Source: Liolophura sinensis
Taxonomy: Eukaryota > Mollusca > Polyplacophora > Chitonida > Chitonidae
Length of the DNA stretch: 64,000 bases
Assembly (NCBI RefSeq): GCF_032854445.1
Contig: NC_088295.1
Span: forward strand, 4,776,501-4,840,500
Direction: 5' to 3'
Shown here one piece after another: positions 38,301-47,430 of the stretch. The notes beneath the pieces are model-generated. The model made no database searches and was not told the DNA's origin. It saw nothing but the letters and a program-made list of their open reading frames with translations. The translations under genes were made by a program, and so were the position numbers. Within the stretch, counting starts at the first letter, position 1, and the number at the start of each line of letters is the position of its first letter.

Positions 38301-41300
38301 TGACACAGTGTGTATGAAGAGCCATTTTGGGACACAAGCTGCATGAAGAGTGTTTTTGTGACACAGTGTGTATGAAGAGTCATTTTGGGACACAAGCTGT
38401 ATGAAGAGTGTTTTTGTGACACAGTGTGTATGAAGAGCCATTTTGGGACACAAGCTGCATGAAGAGTGTTTTGGTGACACAGTGTGTATGAAGAGTCATT
38501 TTGGGACACAAGCTGCATGAAGAGTGTTTTGGTGACACAGTGTGTATGAAGAGCCATTTTGGGACACAAGCTGCATGAAGAGTGTTTTTGTGACACAGTG
38601 TGTATGAAGAGTCATTTTGGGACACAAGCTGTATGAAGAGTGTTTTGGTGACACAGTGTGTATGAGAGTCATTTTGGGACACAAGATGTAAGAAGAGTGT
38701 TTTAGTGGCACAGTGTGTATGAAGAGTCATTTTGGGACACAAGCTGTATGAAGAGCGTTTTTGTGACACAGTGTGTATGAAGAGTCATTTTGGGACACAA
38801 GCTGTATGAAGAGTGTTTTTGTGGCACAGTGTGTATGAAGAGTCATTTTGGGACACAAGCTGTATGAAGAGTGTTTTTTTGTGGCACAGTGTGTATGAAG
38901 AGTCATTTTGGGACACAAGCTGTATGAAGAGAGTTTTGTGGCACAGTGTGTATGAAGAGTCAGTTTGGGACACAAGCTGTATGGAGAATGTTTGTGTGGC
39001 ATCAGTAGTAGAATGAATATGTGTGGTGTACAAGCCGTATGTGAGATACAAACTGTTAGAACAGTCTGTGTAGTGCACTAGGTATATGAACAGTGTGTGG
39101 GACACAAACTGAACGATGAGTGTTTGTGGGACGCCAGCTGTATGAAGAGTGTGTTGGATACAAAATGTATGAGGAGTCTTTGTGGGACACAAGCTGTATA
39201 AAGAAACTGTGTGGTTCACAAGCTATATGAAGAGTGTATGGGACACAAACTGAATGAGGAGTCTATGTGGGACACAAGCTGTATGAAGAAACTGTATGGT
39301 GTTACGATCTGTATGAAGAGTGTCTGGGACACAAACTGCACGAGCAGGCTTTGTGGGACACAAGCTGTATGAAGAAACTGTATGGTGTTACGAACTGTAT
39401 GAAGTGTCTGGGACACAAAATGCATGAGCAGTCTTTGTGAGACACAAGCTGTATGAAGAAACTGTGTGTTGCACAAGCTGTATAAAGAGTGTGTGCTACA
39501 CAAACTGTATGAAGAAACTGTGTGGTGCACAAGCTGTATGAAGAGTGTGTGGGACACAATCTGAATGAAGAGTCTGTGTGGTGCACAAAGTGTATGAAGA
39601 TGCCGTGTGGTGCACAAGCTGTATGGAGAGTGTATGGAACACAAACGGAATGAACAGTCTGTGTGGGACACAGTGTAGAAGAGTCTGTGCGGTGCACAGG
39701 CTGTATGAAGACTGTGTGGGACAAAAACTGAATAAGGAGTCTGTGTGGGACACAAACTGTATGAAGAGTCTGTTTGGGACACACACTGTATAAAGAGTCT
39801 GTTTGGTACACATGCTGTATGAAGAGTGTGTGGGACACAAACTGTATGAGGAGTCTGTTTGAGACACAGACAGTATGAAGAATTTGAGTGTAGCATCGGC
39901 TATCTGTGTGGGACACAATCTGTACAAGGAATCTGTGACAGAGATGGTATGAAGAATTTGTGTGCGGCATCAGCTATCTGTGTGGGACACAATCCATAAA
40001 ATGTTGTTGTGGGGCATAAGCTGAATGACAAATTTCTGTAGCTTTTTTGCGTAGGTCTACGTGTTGTGACCAGCAAAATTCTGGCACAACTTGTCTCTTC
40101 TACAAGCAGCCCACTTCTTGGTGAACTATAGTAAATTGTTCAACTTGTGTTCTCAGCGTATTCGCCAAGAATCAGTAGGTTTTAATTGTAAAAGAACGCA
40201 ATATCCGAACGTATAACATCGTGTCTCTTTAAGAGAAGAAACTGAACTGTTTTTAAAAACGTTGATATTAAGCAGTGTTTATAGGCTAGGCTGTCAAAGG
40301 TTGCCGGCATCGGCCTATTGAACGACAGTTGAAATGTTTACGGTGTGTCAGAATGGCCCGATCTGATCTCGGTGTGGGCAGAAGGCCGGACACAGATGGT
40401 TCTTTCTCCAGGAACCGTGTAGTGCTGCCGGGGACAGTGTGCGGATAGTAGAGGATCGGGCCGGAGATTCCAAGACAGGAGGAAATGTACAGGCAGTCTC
40501 AGTCGTAACACGCGCCTGCAGCAGTAGCAGGCTGGATATCCGCGTGGCAACTAGGCAAGTCGGAGCATTAATCGAAGAGAGCAATGCTTGATGAAGTCGG
40601 GCTAATTACATCCCACCACGATAATAACTTTTACAGATCGCGCTGGTTCGTGAACAAATTCCATGTTGTTTGAAAGCTTTATTTGTTGTCATTATCAATA
40701 TCAGCATTCAGCGCGCGCGGCTGTTTATAATTCTTGTGCCCGTCTTTAGAAGTCCGCTACCTTCGTTCCTCATTACTGTGTTCGGAGCGGAGTTTAATTG
40801 CCTTGCCCCTCTGCCTGCTGCCCCTCAATCCGATCACTGCGCTCCACCAAATCACAGCACACAGCCCAGTTTTTCCTCCACGACTGCATTGACCCACGAT
40901 CGAAATCTTAACGAAAAAATATAATGAGCTGTAAGAGTAATGCGACAGGTCACCAAATATAATTGTTGATTTATTTAATGTCAATTGCTGTAGTGCATGG
41001 TAATAAACATCATGCAAATTTAAAGATAAAACGCAGTGCTATGAATTTAATATTCCTTATAATTCGAGAATTGCAATAAAATATTGCTTTTTTGTTTTTG
41101 ACCCGCATCTTGAGCGCAAAGCACATTTTAAACATAGCTTCTGAGAGCTGTTTGTTTTCAGATGCAAATAAAAAATATCTGACATATTTGGAAAAACTGC
41201 CGTCAAAAGTAACTAAACAAAGAGATGTTTTAACAACTGTTACAATTGTACACTTGCGGGATTTTGTTTTAGAACATGGATGACATGATCAATAGGAATG

Positions 41301-43186
41301 GCCGCCATTGACAGTTTTATCTTGGCAACTTGCTCATTTTGCTATCTTTTCCTCTGGCCAATTTAGAATTTGGTCTGTTTCATATTTCATTTTGAATATG
41401 ATCGGTGGATATGCCTCATATCAAAGCTTGCTGTATTTTCACATTATATATGATAATGTTGAGGTTCATTTTAACTGCTTGGAGACATAAAAAATGTGAT
41501 TCCTCTATACCACAGGTGGCCAATCCCAGACTAATCCACCAGAAGGCAAATTGTAATGAGGTCAAACTGTGGCTAAATGTAAAAAGGAAGCTCCTCCGTT
41601 CTAGGGGCTTAATCCCTCATTGATCCGTTAAGTTAGCCATTTGGGAATAGGCTATTTAAAAATGCGAATGCATCGATGAATCGTGTAGGTCACCTTATAG
41701 CATTCCAGAAATGCCGTGGAGATGGTGTGCCATTACGAGATATACATGCACGGGTATTTGCTGACCAAGGCTATTAAAGGCTCTGAGACATCGCATCCAG
41801 TACAAATGGTGACCGACGTCTCCTGTCGGAAAATACACCTAAATTTTGCAACGGCACACAATTCGGCGTGGCAGCGGCCGAATTTTGTTGCATGCTACTT
41901 TTGGCTTACGTACGTCGATAATTTGTGCATGTTGTGTGTTGAGATTAGTCACTTAGTCTCAAGTTCAGCAGATTCAGTAGTGGTCGTGACTATAACATTT
42001 AACTGAAGTCTCTAGGTTTTCAACATGATCACATTAGCCCGAGTGTCAATACAGCCTATTCTTGTTTAGCTCATGTCGCAAAGGTTTTGTCACCACAATA
42101 TGGCTTATGGACTGGCGATGTGGCATTGAACGTCAAACATTCATTCATTCATTCATTCATTTATTCAAATGGAATGAAACTTAGCAGTTTTTCAGTCATA
42201 TAATAAGTAGTCACATTCAAATGGATTGTGGCCAGGTCCAAGTGAACAGATTCTGACTGACATCTACTAACGTATATGATCTCCACATTTTAGCTGCCAG
42301 AGGATGAAAGTAGTCGGCACTGGCTTAGGGAAACACCTCTTTGTTTTCCATTGTAAAGAGAATGCATATTCTTATTGCCCACAAATTCGTATATGTCATG
42401 ATGGATTCGCATGAAGTTTTCTTTTTATAAATCTGTTTTTCCATCTCTCTGTTCTCCAGATACATCGCAATTATAGAGCCGATAAAGACTCATATCTTCT
42501 GTAGCCGTCGCCGATTGGGACTCGTCCTTTGCCTCGTCTGGCCCACCGCTCTGCTGGCCGGACTCCCCACCCTCCTGTTTAACAGGGTTGTCGCCAGTGC
42601 TCCGGGACACGCGGTTCGATTCTGTATGATCAGATTCCCGATGAATCACGACAAGAACTTCCTGGTGTTCAAGTACAGCGAGTTCGTGCTGTTTTACCTC
42701 CTCCCCATGTGTGTTCAGATTATTCTCTACGTCATCATCACCAGGCGCTTGTTTCTGGGCTCAGACAAATTACACCGGCGACTGACGGTGAGAACGGAAG
42801 AGGGTCAGGAGAGAGAGCGGCCTTCAGACGCGATCAGAGCGAGACAGGGCGTGGTCAAAATGCTTATCGCCAGTGTGACCATCTACTTCATCAGCTATTC
42901 TCCACAACACGCCATGCTCTTCTACAACACCTTCTCCCCCCAGCATTTCCACAGAACTTGGCCGTTCTTGGTGACGGTAATGATCATCGCTTACATTAAC
43001 TCGGCCATTAATCCGATCCTTTACGGAATCTTCAGCCAGAATTTCCGTCACACGTTCAAGAAGCTGCTGTGGCGCTGGTTCCCCAGTCGACGGCGGCGGG
43101 ATAGGAGACGACAGTCCACCCTCAGCCACTCCGGCTCCAGACTCTACCGTCTCACCAGTGTCCGCACGGCCCAGTCAGAACTGTAG
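20686..43186 (+). CDS. Class A peptide GPCR 'receptor B', complete two-exon CDS
   Basis: Joining 20686-21068 to 42460-43186 gives 1110 nt, or 369 residues. It encodes a plasma-membrane, rhodopsin-family receptor. The start is supported by an in-frame TAA at 20668-20670 and by A at -3 (acaaacATG). The N-terminus has three N-glycosylation sequons (N3, N8, N18). Key residues are N47 in TM1 (GNSLV), D76 in TM2 (LAFAD), C103 at the top of TM3, E127-R128-Y129, an extracellular-loop-2 Cys (VRFCMI), Y274 where W is usual in TM6 (S-Y-S-P, P276) and N312-P313-x-x-Y316 in TM7. The tail is very basic and Ser-rich (SRRRRDRRRQST). The intron is phase 2, inside the R128 codon, exactly as inferred for receptor A at 1309-2119. 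It spans 21.4 kb and is full of minisatellites. The protein style suggests a neuropeptide receptor, perhaps near the TRH/ETH/neuromedin U group, but I cannot assign a ligand. Confidence 0.93.
23311..23563 (+). mobile_element. tRNA-derived SINE, near full length
   Basis: Begins 'ggggcctccgtg..agaatgggttag', an A-box-like tRNA head, with a B-box-like 'gaattcaagtcc'. The body matches the copies at 46297-46564 and 50712-50959 (aatgacccaggagcctctca; gctggcttcctttccgg). It ends 'gtataagtgaaatattattg' and 'caatcaaataaata'. Diverged from the other copies, so probably old. Confidence 0.85.
23685..23993 (+). mobile_element. Second SINE type: different tRNA-like head, same tail
   Basis: The head 'gggatgtagcttagtgattg' with B-box-like 'ggagttcaatacc' differs from the main SINE. 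The 3' end (cataagtaaaatattcttga, gcatgacgtgaaaccacatt, aaatcaac) is clearly the same tail. This fits a SINE group mobilised by one partner LINE through a shared tail. Confidence 0.7.
25151..25275. repeat. 21-bp minisatellite
   Basis: Five to six copies of 'ctcctgacaagcagtcatac' plus one base, diverging at the 3' end (ctcctgagcgagcggtcatg). Confidence 0.85.
25445..25576 (+). mobile_element. 5'-truncated SINE copy
   Basis: Starts inside the SINE body (cctgccagcagcctgtggat) and runs through 'ggtttcctcccacctggccg' to 'cattaaacaccaatt' and an (aaat)n end. Confidence 0.85.
27139..27916. repeat. 41-bp minisatellite, 19 copies
   Basis: Highly homogeneous array with unit 'gatcatgaccggtataaagc' followed by 'ctgtgtgagtgccatgtccac'. 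Its length of 778 bp equals 19 x 41 within one base. Unrelated in sequence to the 41-bp family at 5.2-8.4 kb. Located in the receptor B intron. Confidence 0.96.
29250..29375. repeat. (GACT)n/(GATT)n microsatellite
   Basis: A few 'ctga' steps followed by about 27 'ttga' steps and then 'ggct'. The preceding 'cacaacaccatctgactgac' resembles a SINE tail, so the tract may have grown from a retroposon 3' end. Confidence 0.95.
29480..29815. repeat. 47-bp minisatellite
   Basis: About seven copies with core 'gcgtccgcagatagaccacg' and 'tggtcagagttatatacc'. The gatagac marker recurs at 29554 and 29601. The cacgtg core in most copies is an E-box sequence, but nothing indicates it is used. Confidence 0.9.
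30446..31035. repeat. 43-bp minisatellite with 215-bp higher-order period
   Basis: About 13-14 copies of a unit containing 'ttcatctgtgtcaatcacgt' and 'ctatctcagggaggacgcta'. Variant copies recur in the same order every five units; the variant 'gtaaatcacg' lies at 30586, 30801 and 31016, exactly 215 bp apart. Confidence 0.95.
31200..32005. repeat. 22-bp minisatellite
   Basis: About 36 diverged copies of 'tcttcccaagaaagcgatat' plus two bases; the step at 31855 to 31877 is 22 bp. Open frames of up to 209 codons on either strand are translations of the repeat (a 22-residue cycle, three units). Confidence 0.93.
32020..32078 (-). mobile_element. SINE tail-only insertion with 12-bp target-site duplication
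   Basis: Only the last 59 or so bases of the SINE tail are present, in reverse orientation: (atttatttatttattt), 'gattggtgttttacgccgta', 'ctcaagaatatttta'. They are flanked by identical 'ggtcaagctgat' at 32008-32019 and 32079-32090. The insertion sits at the right edge of the 22-bp array. Confidence 0.9.
32545..33073. repeat. 26-bp minisatellite
   Basis: About 20 copies of 'cactgattctggtagcagag' plus 'agcagg', with frequent single-base variants. Minus-strand open frames over it (up to 103 codons) are repeat translations. Confidence 0.93.
34695..34757 (+). mobile_element. SINE tail fragment
   Basis: Matches the SINE 3' end: 'catataaatgaaatattctt', 'gagtacggggtaaaacacca', then 'gataaataaat'. 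No clear target-site duplication. Confidence 0.8.
35455..35520. repeat. Recent 33-bp direct duplication
   Basis: Two consecutive near-identical copies of 'tttgtggttacattgtgtac' plus 'taaatacaac'. Confidence 0.9.
36810..37130. repeat. 39-bp minisatellite
   Basis: About eight copies with core 'tgccagtgacaaactgtgaa' and 'aacaaataggccggttttc'. Length is a multiple of three, so three minus-strand frames stay open; these are not genes. Confidence 0.93.
37386..38990. repeat. 58-bp dimeric minisatellite, about 27 copies
   Basis: The unit consists of two related halves of about 29 bp: 'gggacacaagctgcatgaag'+agtgttttg and 'gtgacacagtgtgtatgaag'+agtcatttt. The dimers are very homogeneous, with small variants (gtatgaag/gcatgaag, tggagag/tgaagag) in patches. 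It is the longest homogeneous array in the receptor B intron. Confidence 0.96.
38991..40010. repeat. Degenerate monomeric (about 29-30 bp) flank of the 58-bp array
   Basis: About 34 diverged monomers such as 'gggacacaaactgtatgaag'+'agtctgtgt' continue from the dimer array without a boundary. The lengths vary and no dimer phase is visible. Long minus-strand frames (up to 226 codons) rich in Cys, Thr and His are translations of these monomers. Confidence 0.9.
42050..42170 (+). mobile_element. Retroposon tail with (CATT)n end
   Basis: 'ggactggcgatgtggcattg' and 'aacgtcaaacattcattcat' followed by several cattc repeats looks like the 3' end of a SINE or LINE with a tetranucleotide tail. Only the tail is recognisable. 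Confidence 0.5.
42460..43186 (+). CDS. Receptor B exon 2 (end of TM3 to C-terminus)
   Basis: Follows acceptor ccag at 42456-42459. The first base a completes R128 (ag|a), then Y129-I-A-I. It carries TM4-TM7 and the basic tail, and ends at tag (43184-43186). Confidence 0.93.
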
Positions 43187-44622
43187 CTTTGTCTGGACAG
43201 CGGCCTGCCTTCAGACGTCTCATCTTCTTCATGCCATCAAAGTGCTATTATCAACACGTTGTGATTTACTGGCAGAATGACCGCATGAACCGCAGTTTGG
43301 AGCAGATTATCGGTAGATTGATCATGTTTACATATTACATTTTTATTGTCTCATTACTATTGTACAGAGAATGTTGCTTTCCGAAATGTTGTTCACCTTG
43401 CAGGGCCTATGATGTTTGAGATAATGTGTATTATATTATGTACTATGAGACTGAAGTGACTCTGGATATAGGATCATTTTATAGGTCCTACTCACGATGA
43501 GAGCCATGATCTATGAAGCTTGGCAATCTCACATTTCATTACGTGCACACTTCGCAGTAAACCGCATGATTCACAGGTGGTCGCGGAGTTATGAAAGAAA
43601 CAAGCAGTACGAGAGACACGCCGCTAAATTCCCTGGCCTCTTTCTCAGTCTCTGGCCAAGGCTATTGTCCATGTTTGATCAACGTATTACTCAGATGTCC
43701 TTCGAATTATTACAGTTGCAGGACTTTCTCGAGCTTTCAACCAGTACTTTTTGGTTGTCAGTTTCTAAATCTGTTGAATTTTGGGGAGCGGGGAGAAACA
43801 ATTGGGTGAGCTGTATCAACTCATAATCACATCAGATCGGATAAAACGCGCATGTCAGACTTGTCTGATGCTCTTAGTGCTCGTGGTACTCGAATCACTG
43901 AAGGGAGAAATACAGCGAGGCTTGGTGTACAAAACGAAATCTCATCTCAAGTTGAGGACTTGTCTATTATTAACCAACTTGGCGTTAGTAAATTTAACCT
44001 TTCCAGTGCACAAAACGATGGAGCCACTTTTTAATTAGTTAACTTCATTATTTGTTTATTAATAAACGATTTTCATCAATGACTTTGTGCTTAACTGATT
44101 ACTTTGTACCTTCTAAAGTATTATGTACGATGATATAAGCGATTGTTCAGTTTTCAGCTGTTGCTTTGTACAAAGCTGTGACCTTGTCCCCAATGAAGCG
44201 TTGTATCACAGGGTCTCTGTTGTACAACGGACCATCCATTGGTGCTGCAGAGTTGGCAATGAAGTTAATAGAAACACATGGTTTCCTCTTTTCGTTCTAC
44301 ATATTATAGGATTAAATATGAGAAATGTAAAAACCAATTTAGTTTTAGGGGAAAGGAAAGTGAATGACCTTGTGCATACAAGAGGCTAGGCAGTGCAAAG
44401 CAAAATCCATGTAGAAAACAAATAACAACTACAAGTGTACTATGTTCATGCATGGCGTAAACTACAGTTAATGTTCTATTCCACGAAACCTTAAGACAAA
44501 ACGGCCTAGTGCAGATGACCTTATGTTTTATTGTTAACGTATTTCCTTCTGTGGTGATTTACAGCTGTTTACTGCCTTTGTGCTATCTGGAGATTATGAG
44601 CTGTCTTTCATCCTGATCACTT

Positions 44623-44628
44623 AATAAA
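44623..44628 (+). terminator. Candidate polyadenylation signal of receptor B
   Basis: AATAAA about 1.4 kb after the stop, followed by a G/T-rich stretch (ttgttgagtacaggtgtttt). An alternative AATAAA lies at 44061-44066, about 0.9 kb after the stop. Which one is used cannot be told from sequence. Confidence 0.35.
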
Positions 44629-44699
44629 ACACGAAATTGTTGAGTACAGGTGTTTTATTTTAATTCATAGACCATAACTGTATGGCAGCAATTGTCTGA

Positions 44700-44870
44700 C
44701 AACTTCTCAATAGACCAATACTTAAGCCCCACATTGTCCTTGAAAACCGATGGCCAAAACGGTCGCGAGTTCGAACCCAACTCTTGTTACGTCAGCTTAA
44801 GTTATCTGCTAACCTTGTAGCTAGTGAACGACCATAGTTTGTTGCCGGTTTTGTCGTTAAACCCGCGTGC
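44700..44870 (+). mobile_element. Possible tRNA-related SINE fragment
   Basis: Contains a B-box-like 'gtcgcgagttcgaaccc' at about 44762 and a tail-like 'gttttgtcgttaaaccc' further on. The head is poorly preserved and boundaries are guesses. Confidence 0.3.
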
Positions 44871-44989
44871 CATTTTATATGTGTGATCGTCAGGAACGGT
44901 TATAACCCGAGATTGCTTTCCTCTGCATCGTTCTGGTTTCTTCTACCAGTCTTCATGGTACTTTTTAAATGTAGCTTGTATAAGGTCTA

Positions 44990-45106
44990 TTATAGACTAT
45001 TTCTGTATCTATAAGCCCAGATATATAAATGATTAATCTCAGATGTATAAATGGTTAAGCTCAGATGTATAAATGGTACGCTCAGATATATAAATGGCTA
45101 ACCACC

Positions 45107-45166
<60 letters not shown>

Positions 45167-45975
45167 CATATGTGATTAAGCTGAGATATATAAATGTTTA
45201 AGTCCAGATATATAAATGGTTAAGTCCAGATATATAAATGGTTAAGTCTAAATATATAAATGGTTAAGTTCAGATATATAAATGGTCAAGCCCAGATATA
45301 TAAATGGTTAAGTCGAGATATGTAAATGGTTAGCTCAGATATATAAATGGTAAAGTTCAGATATATAAATGGTCAAGAACAGATATATAAATGGTTAAGC
45401 CCAGACGCATAAATGGTTAAGTTCAGATAAATAATGGTTAAGTCCAGATATGTAAATGGTTAAGTCCAGATATATAAATGTTCAAGCTCAGATATATATA
45501 TATACAGTTAAGTCCAGATATATAAATGGTTAAGTTCAGATATTTAAATGGTCAAGCCCCAGATATATAAATGGTTAAGCCAGATATATAAATGGTTACG
45601 TCCAGATGTATAAATGGTTATGTCCAGATGTTATAAATGGTTAAGTTCAGATATATAAATGGTTAAGCCCAGATATGTAAATGGTTCAGTCCCGACATAT
45701 AAATAGTCCAGATAAATAAATGGGTAAGTCAAGCCAGAATATATAAATGGTTAAGTCCAGATATGTAAATGGTTCAGTCCAGACATATAAATAGTCCAGG
45801 TAAATAGATGGGTAAGTCAAGCCCAGATATATAAAACGGTTAAGTCCAGATATGTAAATGGTTCAGTCCAGACATATAAATAGTCCAGGTAAATAAATGG
45901 GTAAGTCAAGCCCAGATATATAAACGGTTAAGCCCAGATATATAAATAGTTCCGTCCGGATATATAAATCACCTG
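44990..45975. repeat. 22-bp TA-rich minisatellite with (TA)n insertion and 88-bp higher-order repeat
   Basis: About 42 copies of 'agatatataaatggttaagt'+cc, broken by a (TA)n tract at 45108-45160. Between about 45700 and 45930 a four-unit block (with 'ccaggtaaataaatggg' as marker at about 45709, 45797 and 45886) recurs every 88-89 bp. Not related to the 22-bp array at 31.2-32.0 kb. Confidence 0.93.
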
Positions 45976-46296
45976 ACGACTATCGCATTTGTCGGTTTTT
46001 CTTTGAGAATTTGCAGATTTATTTCACTTCTTATTCATTCACTTCACTTATTTATATATAATTCAAATTAACGCCATCGGTTTTTGAGAGGTGATATAAA
46101 TTCTCTAGTGTCGTAAGACTTTTGTAAAAGACTGATATATCAGGACAAAACGTTTTTCAACATTTATATGTGAAAAAGTGGTGTGCTAATGAGAGTGTGT
46201 TGACGTTTGCCACCGGTGTTGACGTTTAAACGGGGAATGGACAAATACCCCTCCCCTCCCATACCCCATTATCAATAAGCTTGTATGTGCATTTGT

Positions 46297-46564
46297 TTTA
46301 TTTATTTATTTTATTTATTTATTTGATTGGTGTTTTACGCCGTACTCAAGAATATTTCACTTATACGACGGCGGCCAGCATTATGGTTGGTGGAAACCGG
46401 GCACAGCCCGGGGGAAACCCACGACCATCCGCAGGTTGCTGCCAGGCCTTCCCATTTACGGCCATAGAGGAAGCCAGCATGAGCTGGACTTGAACTCACA
46501 GCGACCGCATTGGTGAGAGACTCCTGGGTCATTACGCTGCGCTAGCGCGCTAACCAACTGAGCT
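46297..46564 (-). mobile_element. tRNA-derived SINE, full length
   Basis: In reverse orientation it runs from the (atttattt) tail through 'gattggtgttttacgccgta', 'cagcattatggttggtggaa' and 'ccgcattggtgagagactcc' to the tRNA-like head 'gctagcgcgctaaccaactg'. Near-identical flanks 'gtgcatttgt' (46287-46296) and 'gtgcaatttgt' (46565-46575) look like a target-site duplication with one extra base. Confidence 0.9.
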
Positions 46565-46599
46565 GTGCAATTTGTACCGAGAAGTTTGCGTATCTGCTC

Positions 46600-47225
46600 C
46601 AATGCTACTTTACAAAGTGTAACCACTATTATGAACATCCTATTCTGCAAAATGCAATTAGTTATGTGCGCATGTCACCATCATACTACGCAAAGTGAAA
46701 CCAGCAGTGTGTAGCTGACTCACGCTTATGTAAACAATGTACAACCAGTAGTGTGCAGCTGTTAACAGTAGTGTGAACATGTCGCTATGGTACTCTACAA
46801 AATGTAAGCAGTAGTGTGCGCATGTCGCCATCGTACTATGCAAAGTGAAACCAGCAGTGTGCAGCTGATCCACGCTTATGTACACAATGTACAACCAGTA
46901 GTGTGTGAACATGTCGTAATGCTACTATACGAAGTGTAACAAGCAGTGTGTACATGTCGCCATGCTACTCTACCAGTGTAACCAGTAGTGTGTATATGTC
47001 GCCATGCTACTCTACCAGTGTAACCAGTAGTGTGTGCATGTCGCCATGCTACTCTACCAGTGTAACCAGTAGTGTGTGCATGTCGCCATGCTACTCTACC
47101 AGTGTAACCAGTAGTGTGTATATGTCGCCATACTACTCTACCGGTGTTACCAGCAGGGTGTCCATATCGCCATGCTAGCCTAGCAACGTAACCAGCAGGG
47201 TGTACATGTCGCCATGCTACCCATA
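46600..47225. repeat. 42-bp minisatellite between two SINEs
   Basis: The best copies (46930-47160) have a unit containing 'gtgtaaccagtagtgtgtgc' and 'atgtcgccatgctactctac'. Degenerate copies extend left to about 46600. Flanked on both sides by minus-oriented SINE copies (46297-46564 and 47238-47430). Confidence 0.9.
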
Positions 47226-47237
47226 AAGCGCACTCTG

Positions 47238-47430
47238 CTTTATTTATTTGATTTATTTCATTGGTGTTTTACTCCCAACCCACGACCATCCGCAGGCTGC
47301 TGGCAAACCTTCTCACGTACGACCGGAGAGGAAGCCAGTGTGAGCTGGACTTGAACTTACAGCAACCGCATTGATGAGAGGCTTCTGGGTCATTGCGCTA
47401 GCGCGCTAACTGAGCCACGGAGGCTTTAAT
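47238..47430 (-). mobile_element. SINE copy with internal deletion
   Basis: The tail (tttatttgatttatttcatt, ggtgttttactccc) jumps directly to the body (aacccacgaccatccgcagg). The middle part holding 'caagaatatttcacttatac' and 'ggcggccagcattatgg' is missing. The head 'gctagcgcgctaactgagcc' is present. Confidence 0.9.

Larger units (their letters stand above)
21069..42459 (+). other. Receptor B intron, 21.4 kb
   Basis: GT-AG intron with donor gtaagtc and an acceptor preceded by a long pyrimidine tract (ccatctctctgttctccag). It carries at least nine tandem arrays and several SINE copies, listed separately. The stretches 21069-23310, 24000-25140, 25577-27138, 27917-29250, 29816-30445, 33074-36809 and 40010-42090 have no supported gene. 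AT-rich 34260-35300 resembles a minus-strand 3' UTR, but no matching coding exon was found. Confidence 0.85.

Noticed and set aside
38090-39970. Cys/His/Thr-rich minus-strand frames of up to 226 codons, suggestive of a metal-binding repeat protein
   Set aside because: They follow the 29/58-bp array, shift between frames, and several overlapping frames look equally 'good'.
44700-44870. Functional tRNA gene
   Set aside because: Only a B-box-like segment is present; no complete cloverleaf with acceptor stem and anticodon arm could be drawn.
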